DNA of 64,000 bases from Agrococcus baldri (GCA_007988785.1 BJUU01000002.1:235267-299266); one strand, 5' to 3'. Shown: positions 40,665 to 49,584, numbered from the stretch's first letter. Notes: a model not told the origin generated them from the letters alone. Program-made: numbers and translations.

Positions 40665-42364
40665 GCCCCGCGCCGCTCCCACGGCGCCGGGATGGGGAAG
40701 TACGCCTCGAGGAACTCGGTCACCGCGGTGTTGCGCTCGTCGGCGTCGAGCTCCGGCCGGCTGCCGTCGTTGAGGCAGAACATGTCCTGATCGCGCTTGC
40801 GCAGCAGCCGATCCATCGCCGGCAGCGAGGCGCGCAGGGTGGTCTCGACGTACTGCACCTTCACGGCCCGCTGCTGCACCGCCCGCCCGGTCATGAGCGC
40901 GTAGTAGTGGTAGAGCGAGTTCGTCACCGAGATGTCGGTCGCCGAGCGGAAGCGCGAGGCGGCCGTGCGGCGGAAGTCCTCGGGGAACTCCCGCTCCATC
41001 TCGGCCAGCACGCTGCGCCGCAGCGGGGCGGCGCAGTGCTCGAGGTGGCGGGTGGTGACGGCGCCGAAGCGCTCGCGCAGCAGGCTGCGGTTGAAGCGCG
41101 CCGCGTTGTCGTGGCCGGAGCGCCCGGGATCGGTCTCGCCCAGCCCGATGCGCGTGGTCGCCTCGACGAACTTCGTCACGCCGCCGGGCGAGAAGAACGC
41201 GTCGGGCTCGAGCTGCCGCCCGAAGAACATGTCGTCGTTCGAGTAGAGGAAGTGCTCGCTGAGCCCCTCGATGTTGTGCAGCTGCGCCTCGACCGCGTGC
41301 GAGTTGTGGGTCGGCAGCACCGAGGGGTCGGCGAACATCTGCTCGGCGCGCACGATGGTGATCCTCGGATGCTCGGCGAGCCAGGCGGGCACGGGCGAGT
41401 CGGTGGCGATGAAGATGCGTCGCACCCAGGGCGCGTACATGTGCACGGAGCGCAGCGCGTACTTCAGCTCGTCGATCTGCCGGAAGCGGGCCTCGGAGTC
41501 GTCGCCCTCGCCCACGACGTAGCCCGCCATGCGCTCGGCCCGCGCGCGCTGGAACTCGGTGCTCGAGCCGTCGACCCAGGAGAAGACCATGTCGATGTCG
41601 AAGGTCACGTCGCTCGCGAGCGGCTCCCACATGTGCTGGATCGTCTGCCACTCGCGGCCGAAGCGGAGCACCGTCTCGCCCACGGCCTCGCGCCGCGGCA
41701 TCGACGCCCGCATCACGGCGTTCGGCAGCGGCGCCACGAGCGTCTCCTCGCCGAAGCGCCACAGCTCGAGCTGCACGGCGGTCTCCGGTCCGTAGCGCAG
41801 CCGCCCCGCCGGCTCGACGCGCGGCCGGTAGACGCGCATGGCGCTCGCCTTCTTGTGGCCGGCGAGCCGGCCGTCGGCGAGCAGCACGGCGCCGCGGCCG
41901 ACGGCGCGCTCCGGCGCGATCGGCTCGGCGTAGAAGGGCTCGTGCGCGAAGGCGCTCGCGAGCGCCGCGGCGAGCTGCTTGCGGCGGGCGCGGTCGACGG
42001 CGATGATCGGCCGGCCGGCGTCGTCGCGCACCAGCAGGCAGGGGATCTCGGCCCGCTCGAGCGCGTCGCCGATCGCGAGCAGATCCTCGATCATCGACTC
42101 CCGCGGCGTCATGTGGCCGTTGGTGAGCGCGTAGCGCCCCTCGCGCATCACGACGTCGGGCCGGTCGAAGCGGTCGAAGCGGTCGCCCGTGGTCACCAGC
42201 ACCGGTTCGACGGCGTGGCCGACCCGGATGCCGGACGGCTCCTGCCTCGCGGGAGCGAATGCGCTCCGCTCGCTGTCGATGCCGCGCTCTCGAACGTCGC
42301 TCACGTCTGGGTCGGCTCCTGTCTGCGGGGTGCTGGGGTCGAGTTCATGGTAGTCGGCGTACAC
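40661..42364 (-). CDS. Stealth-family sugar-phosphate transferase
   Basis: 567-residue protein with the four conserved Stealth regions: DIDMVFSWVDGSS, then RQIDELKYALRSVHMYAPWV with RRIFIATDSP, then LPTHNSHAVEAQLHNIEGLS with HFLYSNDDMFFGR, and the C-terminal FCLNDGS. The family includes bacterial capsule hexose-1-phosphate transferases and the GlcNAc-1-phosphotransferase of animals. The first 200 residues are a poorly conserved N-terminal part. The frame opens with GTG at 42364 without a clear ribosome site, so a later start is possible. It stands alone, not in a capsule or wall-polymer cluster. It would decorate a surface glycan with sugar phosphate. Confidence 0.83.
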   Translation of the reverse strand: MYADYHELDPSTPQTGADPDVSDVRERGIDSERSAFAPARQEPSGIRVGHAVEPVLVTTGDRFDRFDRPDVVMREGRYALTNGHMTPRESMIEDLLAIGDALERAEIPCLLVRDDAGRPIIAVDRARRKQLAAALASAFAHEPFYAEPIAPERAVGRGAVLLADGRLAGHKKASAMRVYRPRVEPAGRLRYGPETAVQLELWRFGEETLVAPLPNAVMRASMPRREAVGETVLRFGREWQTIQHMWEPLASDVTFDIDMVFSWVDGSSTEFQRARAERMAGYVVGEGDDSEARFRQIDELKYALRSVHMYAPWVRRIFIATDSPVPAWLAEHPRITIVRAEQMFADPSVLPTHNSHAVEAQLHNIEGLSEHFLYSNDDMFFGRQLEPDAFFSPGGVTKFVEATTRIGLGETDPGRSGHDNAARFNRSLLRERFGAVTTRHLEHCAAPLRRSVLAEMEREFPEDFRRTAASRFRSATDISVTNSLYHYYALMTGRAVQQRAVKVQYVETTLRASLPAMDRLLRKRDQDMFCLNDGSRPELDADERNTAVTEFLEAYFPIPAPWERRGA

Positions 42365-42401
42365 GCCGCGTTCACGCGCCGTTCGCTCCCGCCTGCTGGG
42401 C

Positions 42402-42407
42402 TAGCGT
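42402..42407 (+). promoter_or_regulatory. -10 box ahead of the phosphodiesterase leader
   Basis: TAGCGT, seven bases before a GTG at 42415. It has the same spacing as the other leaderless promoters in this window. Confidence 0.45.
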
Positions 42408-42414
42408 GCAGGCA

Positions 42415-42462
42415 GTGCCCGACACTGCGCATGGACCGAGAGATCGGATGGACGAATCGTGA
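42415..42462 (+). CDS. Possible 15-residue leader peptide coupled to the phosphodiesterase gene
   Basis: GTG-started reading frame of 15 codons ([15 protein letters not shown]) whose stop overlaps the GTG start of the phosphodiesterase gene as GTGA. It begins seven bases after a TAGCGT -10 box, so it would be read from a leaderless transcript. Terminating ribosomes could then re-initiate on the downstream gene. It is too short for compositional proof. Confidence 0.4.
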   Translation: MPDTAHGPRDRMDES

Positions 42463-43364
42463 CGACGCGCTCGGCCGAGCATCCCCGGCCGGATCACTTC
42501 CTCCTCCACATCTCCGACACGCACCTGCTCGCGGGCGGCGGTCGCCTCTACGACCGGGTGCCGAGCGAGACCCACCTGCGGCGGCTGTTCGACGAGTTCG
42601 AGGCATCCGGCGGCCGGCCCGACGCGATCGTGTTCACCGGCGACCTCGCCGACCGCGGCGAGCCGGATGCCTACCGGCGGCTGCGCGAGATCGTCGATCC
42701 GATCGCCGCGCAGCTCTCCGCCCGCGTGGTGTGGGTGATGGGCAACCACGACGAGCGCCGCGCCTTCCGCGCGGGGCTGCTCGACGAGCCGGCCTCCGCC
42801 GAGCCCGTCGACGCGGTGCTCGAGATCGACGGGCTGCGCATCATCACGCTCGACTCCACCGTGCCGGGGCAGCACCACGGCGAGGTCTCGGCGGCGCAGC
42901 GCGACTGGCTGCGCGCCGTGCTCGCGACGCCCGCACCGCACGGCACGATCCTGGCGATGCACCACCCGCCGGTGCCGAGCGTGCTCGACCTCGCCGTGAG
43001 CGTCGAGCTGCGCGACCAGGCGAGCCTCGCCGACGTGCTCGCGGGCAGCGACGTGCGGGCCATCCTCGGCGGTCACCTGCACTACTCGTCGACCGCGACC
43101 TTCGCCGGCATCCCCGTCTCGGTCGCATCCGCCACCTGCTACACGCAGGATCTCAACGTGCCGGTCGGCGGCACGCGCGGTCGCGACGGGGCGCGCGCGT
43201 TCAACCTCGTGCACGTCTACCCCTCGACCGTGCTGCACTCGGTGGTGCCGCTGGGCGAGTGGGCGCCGCTCGACTGGATCGACGCGAGCGAGTCGGCGCG
43301 GCGGCTGGCCTCGGCGGGCGTGCGCATGCCCGAGCCCGCGCGCGGGCGGCTCGTCGACGCCTGA
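42459..43364 (+). CDS. CpdA-like metallophosphoesterase (class III cyclic nucleotide phosphodiesterase type)
   Basis: 301-residue calcineurin-like phosphoesterase. All metal-site motifs are in order: [33 protein letters not shown] and LGGHLHYSS. This pattern is that of CpdA/Rv0805-type enzymes that hydrolyse cAMP or related phosphodiesters using two metals. It starts with GTG, overlapped by the stop of a possible leader peptide. No signal peptide is seen. Two back-to-back hairpins follow the gene. Physiological substrate is not certain, since the family also hydrolyses 2',3'-cyclic nucleotides. Confidence 0.87.
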   Translation: MTTRSAEHPRPDHFLLHISDTHLLAGGGRLYDRVPSETHLRRLFDEFEASGGRPDAIVFTGDLADRGEPDAYRRLREIVDPIAAQLSARVVWVMGNHDERRAFRAGLLDEPASAEPVDAVLEIDGLRIITLDSTVPGQHHGEVSAAQRDWLRAVLATPAPHGTILAMHHPPVPSVLDLAVSVELRDQASLADVLAGSDVRAILGGHLHYSSTATFAGIPVSVASATCYTQDLNVPVGGTRGRDGARAFNLVHVYPSTVLHSVVPLGEWAPLDWIDASESARRLASAGVRMPEPARGRLVDA

Positions 43365-43376
43365 GCCGCTCGAGCC

Positions 43377-43397
43377 CGACGCCCGAGACGGGCGTCG
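43377..43397. terminator. Bidirectional hairpin terminator
   Basis: Perfect 9-base arms CGACGCCCG and CGGGCGTCG with loop AGA, 12 bases after the phosphodiesterase gene. It lies between convergent genes. Confidence 0.65.
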
Positions 43398-43410
43398 GAG
43401 CTGGCGTCGC

Positions 43411-43436
43411 GGCCGAGGTCCGAAAGGACCTCGGCC
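43411..43436. terminator. Bidirectional hairpin terminator with GAAA tetraloop
   Basis: Perfect 11-base arms GGCCGAGGTCC (43411-43421) and GGACCTCGGCC (43426-43436) around GAAA. On the minus strand the loop reads TTTC. It serves the end of the DUF2993 gene as well as the phosphodiesterase gene. Confidence 0.7.
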
Positions 43437-43450
43437 CTCAGCTCCAGCGC

Positions 43451-44290
43451 TCAGACCAGGCGCGCGTCGATCGTGACCTCGTCGCCGACCTCGACCTGCA
43501 CGTCGGCGACCCGGATGCCGGGCGGCAGCTCGGAGGCCAGGTCGATGCGGCGGCCCTCGTAGCGGGCGATCCTGCCGCGCACGGCCCCGAGCATCGCGGC
43601 GATCAGCGGGTTGCCGCTCTCGACCTCGATGCCCGAGAGCGTCACGCCCATCCGGTCGTCGATCGCGGCGGTCGCCGAGCCCGTCACGTGCGCGCCCAGC
43701 AGCCCCTTGCGCACCTTCGCGTCGAACGAGACGCGCAGCTGCTGCGGCCCCGACTGCTCGACGTCGAGGTCGAAGCGCGAGACCGTGATGCCGCGGTCGA
43801 GCAGCGCCGACTCGGCGAGGCCCAGCACGGCCTTGCCGAGCTGCTCCTTCGGCACCGCGACGTGCGCGCTGCCGTGCAGCGGGTGCTCGGCGTCGGGCGG
43901 CGAGAGCTCGACGGCCAGCTCGCGGTTGTCGGTCTCGATCCAGCGGAACGGCACGTTCATCAGCTGCGCGTCGAGCCGCACGGCGGCGCCCGAGATGTGC
44001 ATGGGGTCGGCCTTCACGCGCACCTCGCGCAGCACGGCCGACTCGCTCGAGACGGGTGCGCCCTGCGGCTCGAGCCGGGCGCGGTCGCGGTCGTGCTCGC
44101 CCGCGAGCTGGAACCCGGTGAGGTCGAGGTGCAGGTGCGCGACGTCGGGGCCGTCGAGCTCGGCGTCGATGATCGAGGTGCAGGCGATGCCAGCCGGCTC
44201 TGCCGCGACCACGAGGGTGCGGATGCGCTTCTCCAGCTGTGATCCGGAGGTCGGCCTGGGTGCGTGCCCGAGGAGGATGCTTTCAGCCAC
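43451..44290 (-). CDS. DUF2993/LmeA-like protein
   Basis: 279-residue protein that looks like the DUF2993 (LmeA) family, beta-rich and related to lipid-binding folds. Recognisable stretches are ITVSRFDLDVEQSG, GLLGAHVTGSATAAID, and GVTLSGIEVESGNPLIAAML. Mycobacterial LmeA binds phospholipid and takes part in lipomannan synthesis, but this copy has no signal peptide that I can see. It starts with GTG, six bases after a TAGGCT -10 box, so it is probably leaderless. The assignment is moderate and no function is claimed. Confidence 0.6.
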   Translation of the reverse strand: MAESILLGHAPRPTSGSQLEKRIRTLVVAAEPAGIACTSIIDAELDGPDVAHLHLDLTGFQLAGEHDRDRARLEPQGAPVSSESAVLREVRVKADPMHISGAAVRLDAQLMNVPFRWIETDNRELAVELSPPDAEHPLHGSAHVAVPKEQLGKAVLGLAESALLDRGITVSRFDLDVEQSGPQQLRVSFDAKVRKGLLGAHVTGSATAAIDDRMGVTLSGIEVESGNPLIAAMLGAVRGRIARYEGRRIDLASELPPGIRVADVQVEVGDEVTIDARLV

Positions 44291-44296
44291 CCCGTG

Positions 44297-44302
44297 AGCC
44301 TA
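44297..44302 (-). promoter_or_regulatory. -10 box of a leaderless promoter
   Basis: TAGGCT on the minus strand, six bases before the GTG at 44290. Confidence 0.5.
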
Positions 44303-44325
44303 CGCCGGTTCTGGCGGGAGTCCAG

Positions 44326-44805
44326 TCAGGGTGCGCCGACACGCTGGCCGGGCGCGCCCTCCCCGTCCGCGAGCGCGCGCCGCATGCCGTCGGCGGCGGC
44401 GCCCAGCAGGGCGGCGTGCTGCCCCGCGAGCCGGTGGTGCAGCAGCGGGCTCGCGAGCCGCAGCAGCCGCGATCGGGCCTCGACCTCCTGCGCGAACACC
44501 ACCCGGCTGCCGCCGCGCGTGGCGACCACCCGCCACATGCACCAGCCCTCGAGATCGCCGCGCAGCAGCGCGCGCAGCTCGTGCCGATCCACCGACGACT
44601 CGGTGAGGGTGAAGCGGATGCGGTAGCCGAGCGGGGCGCGCACCTCGAGCCGGGCGGCGCGGCGGCTCGGGGTCGAGGCGTCGGCCAGCACGCGGAGCCC
44701 GGGCCACCACGCGCCGTAGCCGGCGACGTCCTCGAGCAGCGCGCGCACCGCATCCGGCCTCGCCTGCACCTGCCACTCGTGACCGAAGCGGTAGTGCGTG
44801 CGCAT
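44326..44805 (-). CDS. SRPBCC (polyketide cyclase/START-like) family protein
   Basis: 159-residue helix-grip protein. It opens HYRFGHEWQVQARPDAVRAL, then YGAWWPGLRVL, a pattern typical of SRPBCC proteins in which the first helix pair closes a hydrophobic pocket. Later strands are ARLEVRAPLGYRIRFTL and RVVFAQEVEA. Such proteins bind hydrophobic ligands or act as cyclases or dehydratases. No ligand can be inferred. It lies 35 bases after the DUF2993 gene start, on the same strand, possibly with its own promoter. Confidence 0.75.
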   Translation of the reverse strand: MRTHYRFGHEWQVQARPDAVRALLEDVAGYGAWWPGLRVLADASTPSRRAARLEVRAPLGYRIRFTLTESSVDRHELRALLRGDLEGWCMWRVVATRGGSRVVFAQEVEARSRLLRLASPLLHHRLAGQHAALLGAAADGMRRALADGEGAPGQRVGAP

Positions 44806-44892
44806 GCGCTCATTCTGCCGCCCGGCCGGGCACTGGTGCTCGTGCGGCGGTGCGCGTAGCGTCGGCGGCGTCAGACCGAGCGGAGGGTCAGC

Positions 44893-45408
44893 ATGGGCAG
44901 CCTCGTCGTCCACTTCGAGATCCATGCGAGCGAGCCGCAGCGGCTGATCGACTTCTACGGGCGGCTGCTGGGCTGGCGGTTCACCCGGCAGGGCGCGGAG
45001 CCCTACTGGATCATCGACACCGGGCAGGGCTCGGTGCAGCCGGGGCCGCGCGGGGAGGCCGTCCCCGGGCTGGGCATCAACGGCGGCCTCGCGCAGCGGG
45101 AGGGGGCGGCGCCGGCGACGGGCGCGCCCGTCGCGGGCGCCACGCTCGTGGTGGGCGTGGATGACGCCGACGCGTGCTTCGCGCGCGGCGTCGAGCTCGG
45201 GGCCGCGCAGGCGGTCCCGCCCTACGACATGGCCGGGGTCGGTCGCATCGCCTACCTCGTCGACCCGGACGGCAACGTGTTCGGACTGATCTCGGAGGTG
45301 CTGAGCGACGGCACGAGCGTGCTGGCCGAGCAGGCCGGCGGTCTCGAGGAGCCGCTGCACGGCGAGGCGCAGGCGGTCGACCCGATGCGCGTCACGCCCG
45401 AGCCGTAG
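44893..45408 (+). CDS. VOC-family (glyoxalase/bleomycin-resistance-like) protein
   Basis: 171-residue protein with two beta-alpha-beta-beta-beta halves. The first half has HFEIHASEPQRLIDFYGRLL and WRFT; the second has GRIAYLVDPDGNVFGLI. Potential metal ligands are the early His and the late Glu/Asp. It carries a C-terminal tail of about 35 residues beyond the fold. GGAGG precedes the ATG. Members include dioxygenases, glyoxalases and antibiotic-binding proteins, and nothing points to one of these. It is unrelated in detail to the two small VOC proteins at 60.5-61.3 kb. Confidence 0.83.
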   Translation: MGSLVVHFEIHASEPQRLIDFYGRLLGWRFTRQGAEPYWIIDTGQGSVQPGPRGEAVPGLGINGGLAQREGAAPATGAPVAGATLVVGVDDADACFARGVELGAAQAVPPYDMAGVGRIAYLVDPDGNVFGLISEVLSDGTSVLAEQAGGLEEPLHGEAQAVDPMRVTPEP

Positions 45409-45438
45409 CCGGCCCGAGCCGCAGCCGGCCCGAGCCGC
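45407..45438. repeat. 16-bp perfect tandem duplication
   Basis: AGCCGGCCCGAGCCGC occurs twice head to tail (45407-45422 and 45423-45438) in the short gap between the VOC gene and the convergent membrane-protein gene. It probably arose by slippage. Confidence 0.85.
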
Positions 45439-45440
45439 AG

Positions 45441-46535
45441 CTACGCGGGCTCGCGGCGGTGCATCGCATAGCCCCACGTGGCGATCGCGAGCAGCGGACC
45501 CCAGAGCCAGAACGGCAGCATGGCCGCCATCGTGAGCTGCTGGAACGCCGGGGCGCCGACCTCCTGCGCGGCGCCGCCGAGGCCCATGAGCCCGATGCCG
45601 CCGACGGTGAACAGCACCGCGACGAGCAGCGCGGGGACGACCGCGAGCGGCACGGGCACCGGCCGACCGCCGACGCCGGGCACCCAGGCCGGGAAGCGCT
45701 CGCCCCACGGCAGGATCAGCCCGAGCGTCAGCAGGGCGCCGACGAGCATGGCGGTGCCGAGCAGCAGGCCGGTGACCAGGGTGGCCGGCGTGCTGTCGAG
45801 CATCTCACGGCTCGGGCCGAACAGCGGCCATGGCGTGAGCCACGACGCCCGCGCGACGATGTACGGCGCTGCGCACGCGGCCGCCGCGATCGTGACGGGC
45901 ACGCGGGCGCGACGCACCGCATCCGCAGCTCTCGAGCTCGGACCGGGCACCGCGAGCGCCAGCAGGGCGAGGCCCGCGAGCGTGTGCGCGGCGGTCGCCA
46001 GCAGGGCGAGCCACGCGTCGCCCATGCCGTCGACGAAGACGCCGAGGAAGCGGCTGACGGCGAACGCCCCGGTGAGCTCGCCCGCGGCCAGTCCGGCCAC
46101 CAGCAGCGCCAGCAGCGGCACGCCCGCCGCGGGGCGGCGGAACGACAGCACGACCAGCAGGATGGGCACCGCGACGAGCACGAGCAGCGCCAGCAGATAG
46201 CCCGCACCCGCGATCGACGAGCCCGGCATGGTGATCGCGGCGGCCGCGCCGAGCACGCCGGCGAGCGGGCGGCCGATGCCGCTCGGCAGGCTTCGGTGGA
46301 GGGCGACGAGCACAAGCGCGGCGATGCCGATGCAGGCCTCGACGAGGGTCGCGCGCTCGCCGACGAAGCCGAGCACGCCCGGCATCTCGCCGGTGAAGGG
46401 CGCGAGGTGCGGCAGCAGCATGCCGAGCAGGCCGGTGATCGCGACGGCGGCGGCGCCGACGGCCGCTGCGGGAAGGGCGATGCGCCGAGCGAGCGGCTCG
46501 GCGGGACGGTGTCCCTGACGGGGTTCGGTGATCAT
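45441..46535 (-). CDS. Multi-pass membrane protein of unknown function
   Basis: 364-residue hydrophobic protein with about nine or ten predicted membrane segments, many rich in Ala, Leu and Gly. It has a short cytoplasmic N-terminus (MITEPRQGHRPAEPLARR) and a short tail. I do not recognise conserved family motifs. A -10 box TAGCGT lies six bases before the ATG, so transcription is probably leaderless. It follows the two-component genes on the same strand with a 97-base gap, so it might be a target of that system. Confidence 0.7.
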   Translation of the reverse strand: MITEPRQGHRPAEPLARRIALPAAAVGAAAVAITGLLGMLLPHLAPFTGEMPGVLGFVGERATLVEACIGIAALVLVALHRSLPSGIGRPLAGVLGAAAAITMPGSSIAGAGYLLALLVLVAVPILLVVLSFRRPAAGVPLLALLVAGLAAGELTGAFAVSRFLGVFVDGMGDAWLALLATAAHTLAGLALLALAVPGPSSRAADAVRRARVPVTIAAAACAAPYIVARASWLTPWPLFGPSREMLDSTPATLVTGLLLGTAMLVGALLTLGLILPWGERFPAWVPGVGGRPVPVPLAVVPALLVAVLFTVGGIGLMGLGGAAQEVGAPAFQQLTMAAMLPFWLWGPLLAIATWGYAMHRREPA

Positions 46536-46541
46536 GCTCCG

Positions 46542-46547
46542 ACGCTA
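46542..46547 (-). promoter_or_regulatory. -10 box of a leaderless promoter
   Basis: TAGCGT on the minus strand, six bases before the ATG at 46535. Confidence 0.5.
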
Positions 46548-46632
46548 GGTTCGGGCCCCGGCGCATCGCCTCGCCCGTCGGAGCGGGCGGCATCGCCCGC
46601 GCGGGTGACCCCGCAGCGCGCAGCCGGCGACC

Positions 46633-47286
46633 TCAGCGGCCGGCGACGCCGTGCTCGTAGGCCCAGATGACCACGTGGATGCGGTCGGGCAGCCCGAGCT
46701 TCGCGAGGATCGCCTTCACGTGCGTCTTGACGGTGTTCGTCGTCAGGTACAGCCGCCGGCCCACCTCGTCGTTCGAGGCGCCGGCCGCGAGCTCGCGCAG
46801 CACCTCGCGCTCGCGCGGGCTCAGCGGCTCGAGTGCCGCCTCGGCGTCGGCGACCGGCTGCTGGTGCACGTGCCGCAGCAGCGTGCGGGTGGCGCGCGGC
46901 GAGACGGCGGCGTCGCCGGCCGCGACCGCCACGATCGCCGCCGTCAGCTCGGCCGGGCGGGCGTCCTTGGTCAGGAAGCCGCTCGCACCGGCGCGCACGG
47001 CGGCGAGCACGTACTCGTCGAGGTCGAAGGTCGTCAGCACCAGCACCCGCACCCCGGGCCGCAGCCGCAGCACCCGCTCGGTCGCGGCGATGCCGTCGAG
47101 CCGCGGCATCCGGATGTCCATCAGCACCACGTCGATCAGGCCGGCTCGCACCGCCTCGACCGCTTCGAGACCGTCGGATGCGGTGCCGGCGAGCTCGAGG
47201 CGCGCATCGGCCGAGACCATGGTCGCGAGGGCGTCGCGCAGCAGCTCCTGGTCGTCGACGACCAGCACGCGGACGGGCTCGCCCAT
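46633..47286 (-). CDS. NarL/LuxR-family response regulator
   Basis: 217-residue response regulator. The receiver domain has acidic residues in VLVVDDQELL, the phosphoacceptor Asp in DVVLMDIRMPRLDG, Thr in VLVLTTFDLDEYV, and Lys in FLTKDA. The LuxR-type DNA-binding domain follows (LSPREREVLRELAAGASNDE, TTNTVKTHVKAILAKLG). Its start overlaps the kinase stop by one base. It is the partner of the histidine kinase encoded immediately upstream and probably activates or represses membrane or stress genes. The regulon is unknown. Confidence 0.93.
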   Translation of the reverse strand: MGEPVRVLVVDDQELLRDALATMVSADARLELAGTASDGLEAVEAVRAGLIDVVLMDIRMPRLDGIAATERVLRLRPGVRVLVLTTFDLDEYVLAAVRAGASGFLTKDARPAELTAAIVAVAAGDAAVSPRATRTLLRHVHQQPVADAEAALEPLSPREREVLRELAAGASNDEVGRRLYLTTNTVKTHVKAILAKLGLPDRIHVVIWAYEHGVAGR

Positions 47287-48536
47287 CAGGGCTCCTCGAT
47301 CGGCACGGACGCGCGGATGCTCCAGCCGCGCCCGCGGTGGACCTGCAGCTCGCCGCCGGCGCGCCGCAGCCGCTCGGCGAGGCCGATGAGCCCCGTTCCG
47401 ACGCCGCTCGCCCCGCTGTCCCGGCCGGCCACGGGCCCCCGGCCGCCGTCGTCGACGACGGTCGCCGTCGCATCCGCCGCTCCCCACACCAGCTCGGCGC
47501 GGATGCGCACGGGCGGCTCGAGGTGGCGCACGGCGTTGGTGAGCCCCTCCTGCACGGCCCGGTAGAGCGCGAGCTCGGCGTCGGGCGGCAGCGGGCGCCG
47601 CTCGCCGCGCTCGGCGAAGGCCGTCTCGTGCCGCGGGCTCGCGGTGCCCGCGACGAGCGCGGCGAGGCCGTCGATGCCCGGCGCCGGCTCGCGCTGGGCA
47701 GGGCTGCCGTCGTCGAGCACCCGCACCATGCCGCGCAGCCCCTGCATCGCCTCGCGGCCGGTGCTCGCGACGCGGTCGATGGCGGTGCGGCTGCGCTCCG
47801 GATCGGTCTCGGCCAGCAGCCGCGCGGCCTCGGCCTGCGCGACCATCACGGTGAGCGAGTGCGAGACCACGTCGTGCAGGTCGCGGCCGATGCGGGTGCG
47901 CTCGGCGGCGAGCGCCCGCCGCAGCCGCTCGGCCGCGGCGGCAGCATCGTGCTCGCGGCGCGCGAGGTCGAGCCTGCCGACGAGCCACGCGGCGATCACC
48001 ATCGCGGCGAGGCCGAGGAGCTCGCCGAGCGAGACGAGCGGGTCGTCGCGGCCCGCGCGCGCCACGTGCACGCCGGTGATGAGGGCGGCGCCGCCGACGC
48101 CGACCGCGAGCGCGCTCCAGCGCAGCCGGGCATCCTGCAGACCCGCGGCGCGCACGAGCAGCAGCAGGAAGGCGAGCGACGAAGGCAGCATCGCCGCGGC
48201 GACGCCCCCGGCGAGCGGCAGCAGCGCGAGCGCGAGCATCGCGGCGGCGCCGACGACGAAGCCGACGCGGGGCAGCCGGTGCGCGACGACCGAGGCGGCG
48301 TGCAGCACCGTCAGCGCGACCAGGACCGCCGCGAGAACCCCGGGCGAGGGGGTGAGCGCCGCAGCGGGCTGCAGCAGCACGACGACCGACAGCGGCAGCA
48401 TCGTCACGGCCACCACGAGGGCGAGCACGAGCTGCAGGCGGCCCTGCGCCGCCGGGACCGGCGTGTCGAGCGCCGGCGCTTCCGGCACCGGCGAGGCGCC
48501 GCCTGGCAGGGCGCGCGCGGGCTCGGCGGTGGGCAT
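47286..48536 (-). CDS. Sensor histidine kinase (NarL-associated, HisKA_3 type)
   Basis: 416-residue membrane sensor kinase. About five or six membrane segments in the N-terminal 200 residues have almost no extracellular loops, as in DesK-like kinases that sense the membrane itself. The dimerisation helix carries the phosphoacceptor His in RIGRDLHDVVSHSLTVMV. The ATPase domain has the N-box QEGLTNAVRH and a G-box region VVDDGGRGP, then GTGLIGLAERLRRAGG. CACCCT six bases before the ATG suggests a leaderless start. It overlaps the regulator gene by one base. Confidence 0.9.
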   Translation of the reverse strand: MPTAEPARALPGGASPVPEAPALDTPVPAAQGRLQLVLALVVAVTMLPLSVVVLLQPAAALTPSPGVLAAVLVALTVLHAASVVAHRLPRVGFVVGAAAMLALALLPLAGGVAAAMLPSSLAFLLLLVRAAGLQDARLRWSALAVGVGGAALITGVHVARAGRDDPLVSLGELLGLAAMVIAAWLVGRLDLARREHDAAAAAERLRRALAAERTRIGRDLHDVVSHSLTVMVAQAEAARLLAETDPERSRTAIDRVASTGREAMQGLRGMVRVLDDGSPAQREPAPGIDGLAALVAGTASPRHETAFAERGERRPLPPDAELALYRAVQEGLTNAVRHLEPPVRIRAELVWGAADATATVVDDGGRGPVAGRDSGASGVGTGLIGLAERLRRAGGELQVHRGRGWSIRASVPIEEP

Positions 48537-48657
48537 GCCGCCAGGGTGGCACGGCCGCCTGGAGGCCGCATCGCCCGGGCGGGTGATGGCGTGCCGCGGG
48601 CGCGCGTGCCTAGGGTCGAGGCGCGGAGCGATCGCCGCGGCCGCGGGAGGGACCGTC

Positions 48658-49584
48658 ATGCGGGTGCTGCTCGCGGGAGCGACCGGCGCGATCGGCGTGC
48701 CGCTGACCGAGCGGCTCGTCGCCGCGGGGCACGAGGTGGTGGGCCTGACGCGCACCGCCGCCGGGGCCGACCGGCTGCGCCTGCTCGGCGCCGAGCCGCT
48801 GACCGCTGACGCCATGCAGCGCGATGCGCTGCTGCGGGCGACCGAGGGCACGCGTGCGGATGCGGTGGTGCACATGCTCACGGCGCTGCGGCGCTCGCCC
48901 GTGCGGCATCGCGACATGCACGCGACGAACGCGCTGCGCATCGACGGCAGCGCGAACCTCATCGAGGCGGCGCGCGCGGTCGGCGCGAGCCGGTTCGTGA
49001 CGCAGTCGATGATGTTCGGCTACGGCTACGGCGACCACGGCACTGCCGTGCTCACCGAGGAGACGCCCTACGGGGTGCGCGGCCGCGACCGCGCCTTCGA
49101 GCGCCACCTCGCCGCCATGCGCTCGGCGGAGTCGCAGGCCTTCGAGGCGCCGGGCCTCGACGCGGTGGCGCTGCGCTTCGGCTTCTTCTACGGCGCCGGC
49201 GCCTCGCGTCCGCTGCTGCCGATGCTGCGGCGGAGGCAGCTGCCGGTGGTGGCGGGCAGCGGCCCGCTGTCGTGGATCCACGTCGACGACGCCGCGAGCG
49301 CGACGCTCGCCGCGCTCGAGCGCGGCGGCGCCGACCGCGCCTACAACGTGAGCGACGACCAGCCGGTGAGCTGGCGCACCTTCATGGAGACGCTCGCCCG
49401 CGAGCTCGGCGCGCCCCGGCCGCCGGTCGTGCCCGCATGGCTGCTGCGACCGCTCCCCTACCTGCACGCCATGATGACGAGCTCGCTGCGGCTCAGCAAC
49501 GAGCGCGCCAGGCAGGAGCTCGGCTGGGTGCCCGAGCACCCCACCTACATCGAGGGCACGAGGGCGCTCGCCGCGGCGGCGTGA
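48658..49584 (+). CDS. NAD(P)-dependent sugar-epimerase-like oxidoreductase (extended SDR)
   Basis: 308-residue Rossmann protein with N-terminal VLLAGATGAIGVPLTERLVA. The usual Tyr-x3-Lys of active extended SDRs is not obvious; SMMFGYGYGDHG occupies the position where the catalytic Tyr is expected. Later motifs (VALRFGFFYGAG, WIHVDDAASATLAALE, YNVSDDQPVSW) are standard for the NAD-dependent epimerase/dehydratase family. GGGAGG precedes the ATG, with a possible -10 TAGGGT at 48611-48616. Substrate is unknown. It is divergent from the two-component operon. Confidence 0.8.
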   Translation: MRVLLAGATGAIGVPLTERLVAAGHEVVGLTRTAAGADRLRLLGAEPLTADAMQRDALLRATEGTRADAVVHMLTALRRSPVRHRDMHATNALRIDGSANLIEAARAVGASRFVTQSMMFGYGYGDHGTAVLTEETPYGVRGRDRAFERHLAAMRSAESQAFEAPGLDAVALRFGFFYGAGASRPLLPMLRRRQLPVVAGSGPLSWIHVDDAASATLAALERGGADRAYNVSDDQPVSWRTFMETLARELGAPRPPVVPAWLLRPLPYLHAMMTSSLRLSNERARQELGWVPEHPTYIEGTRALAAAA

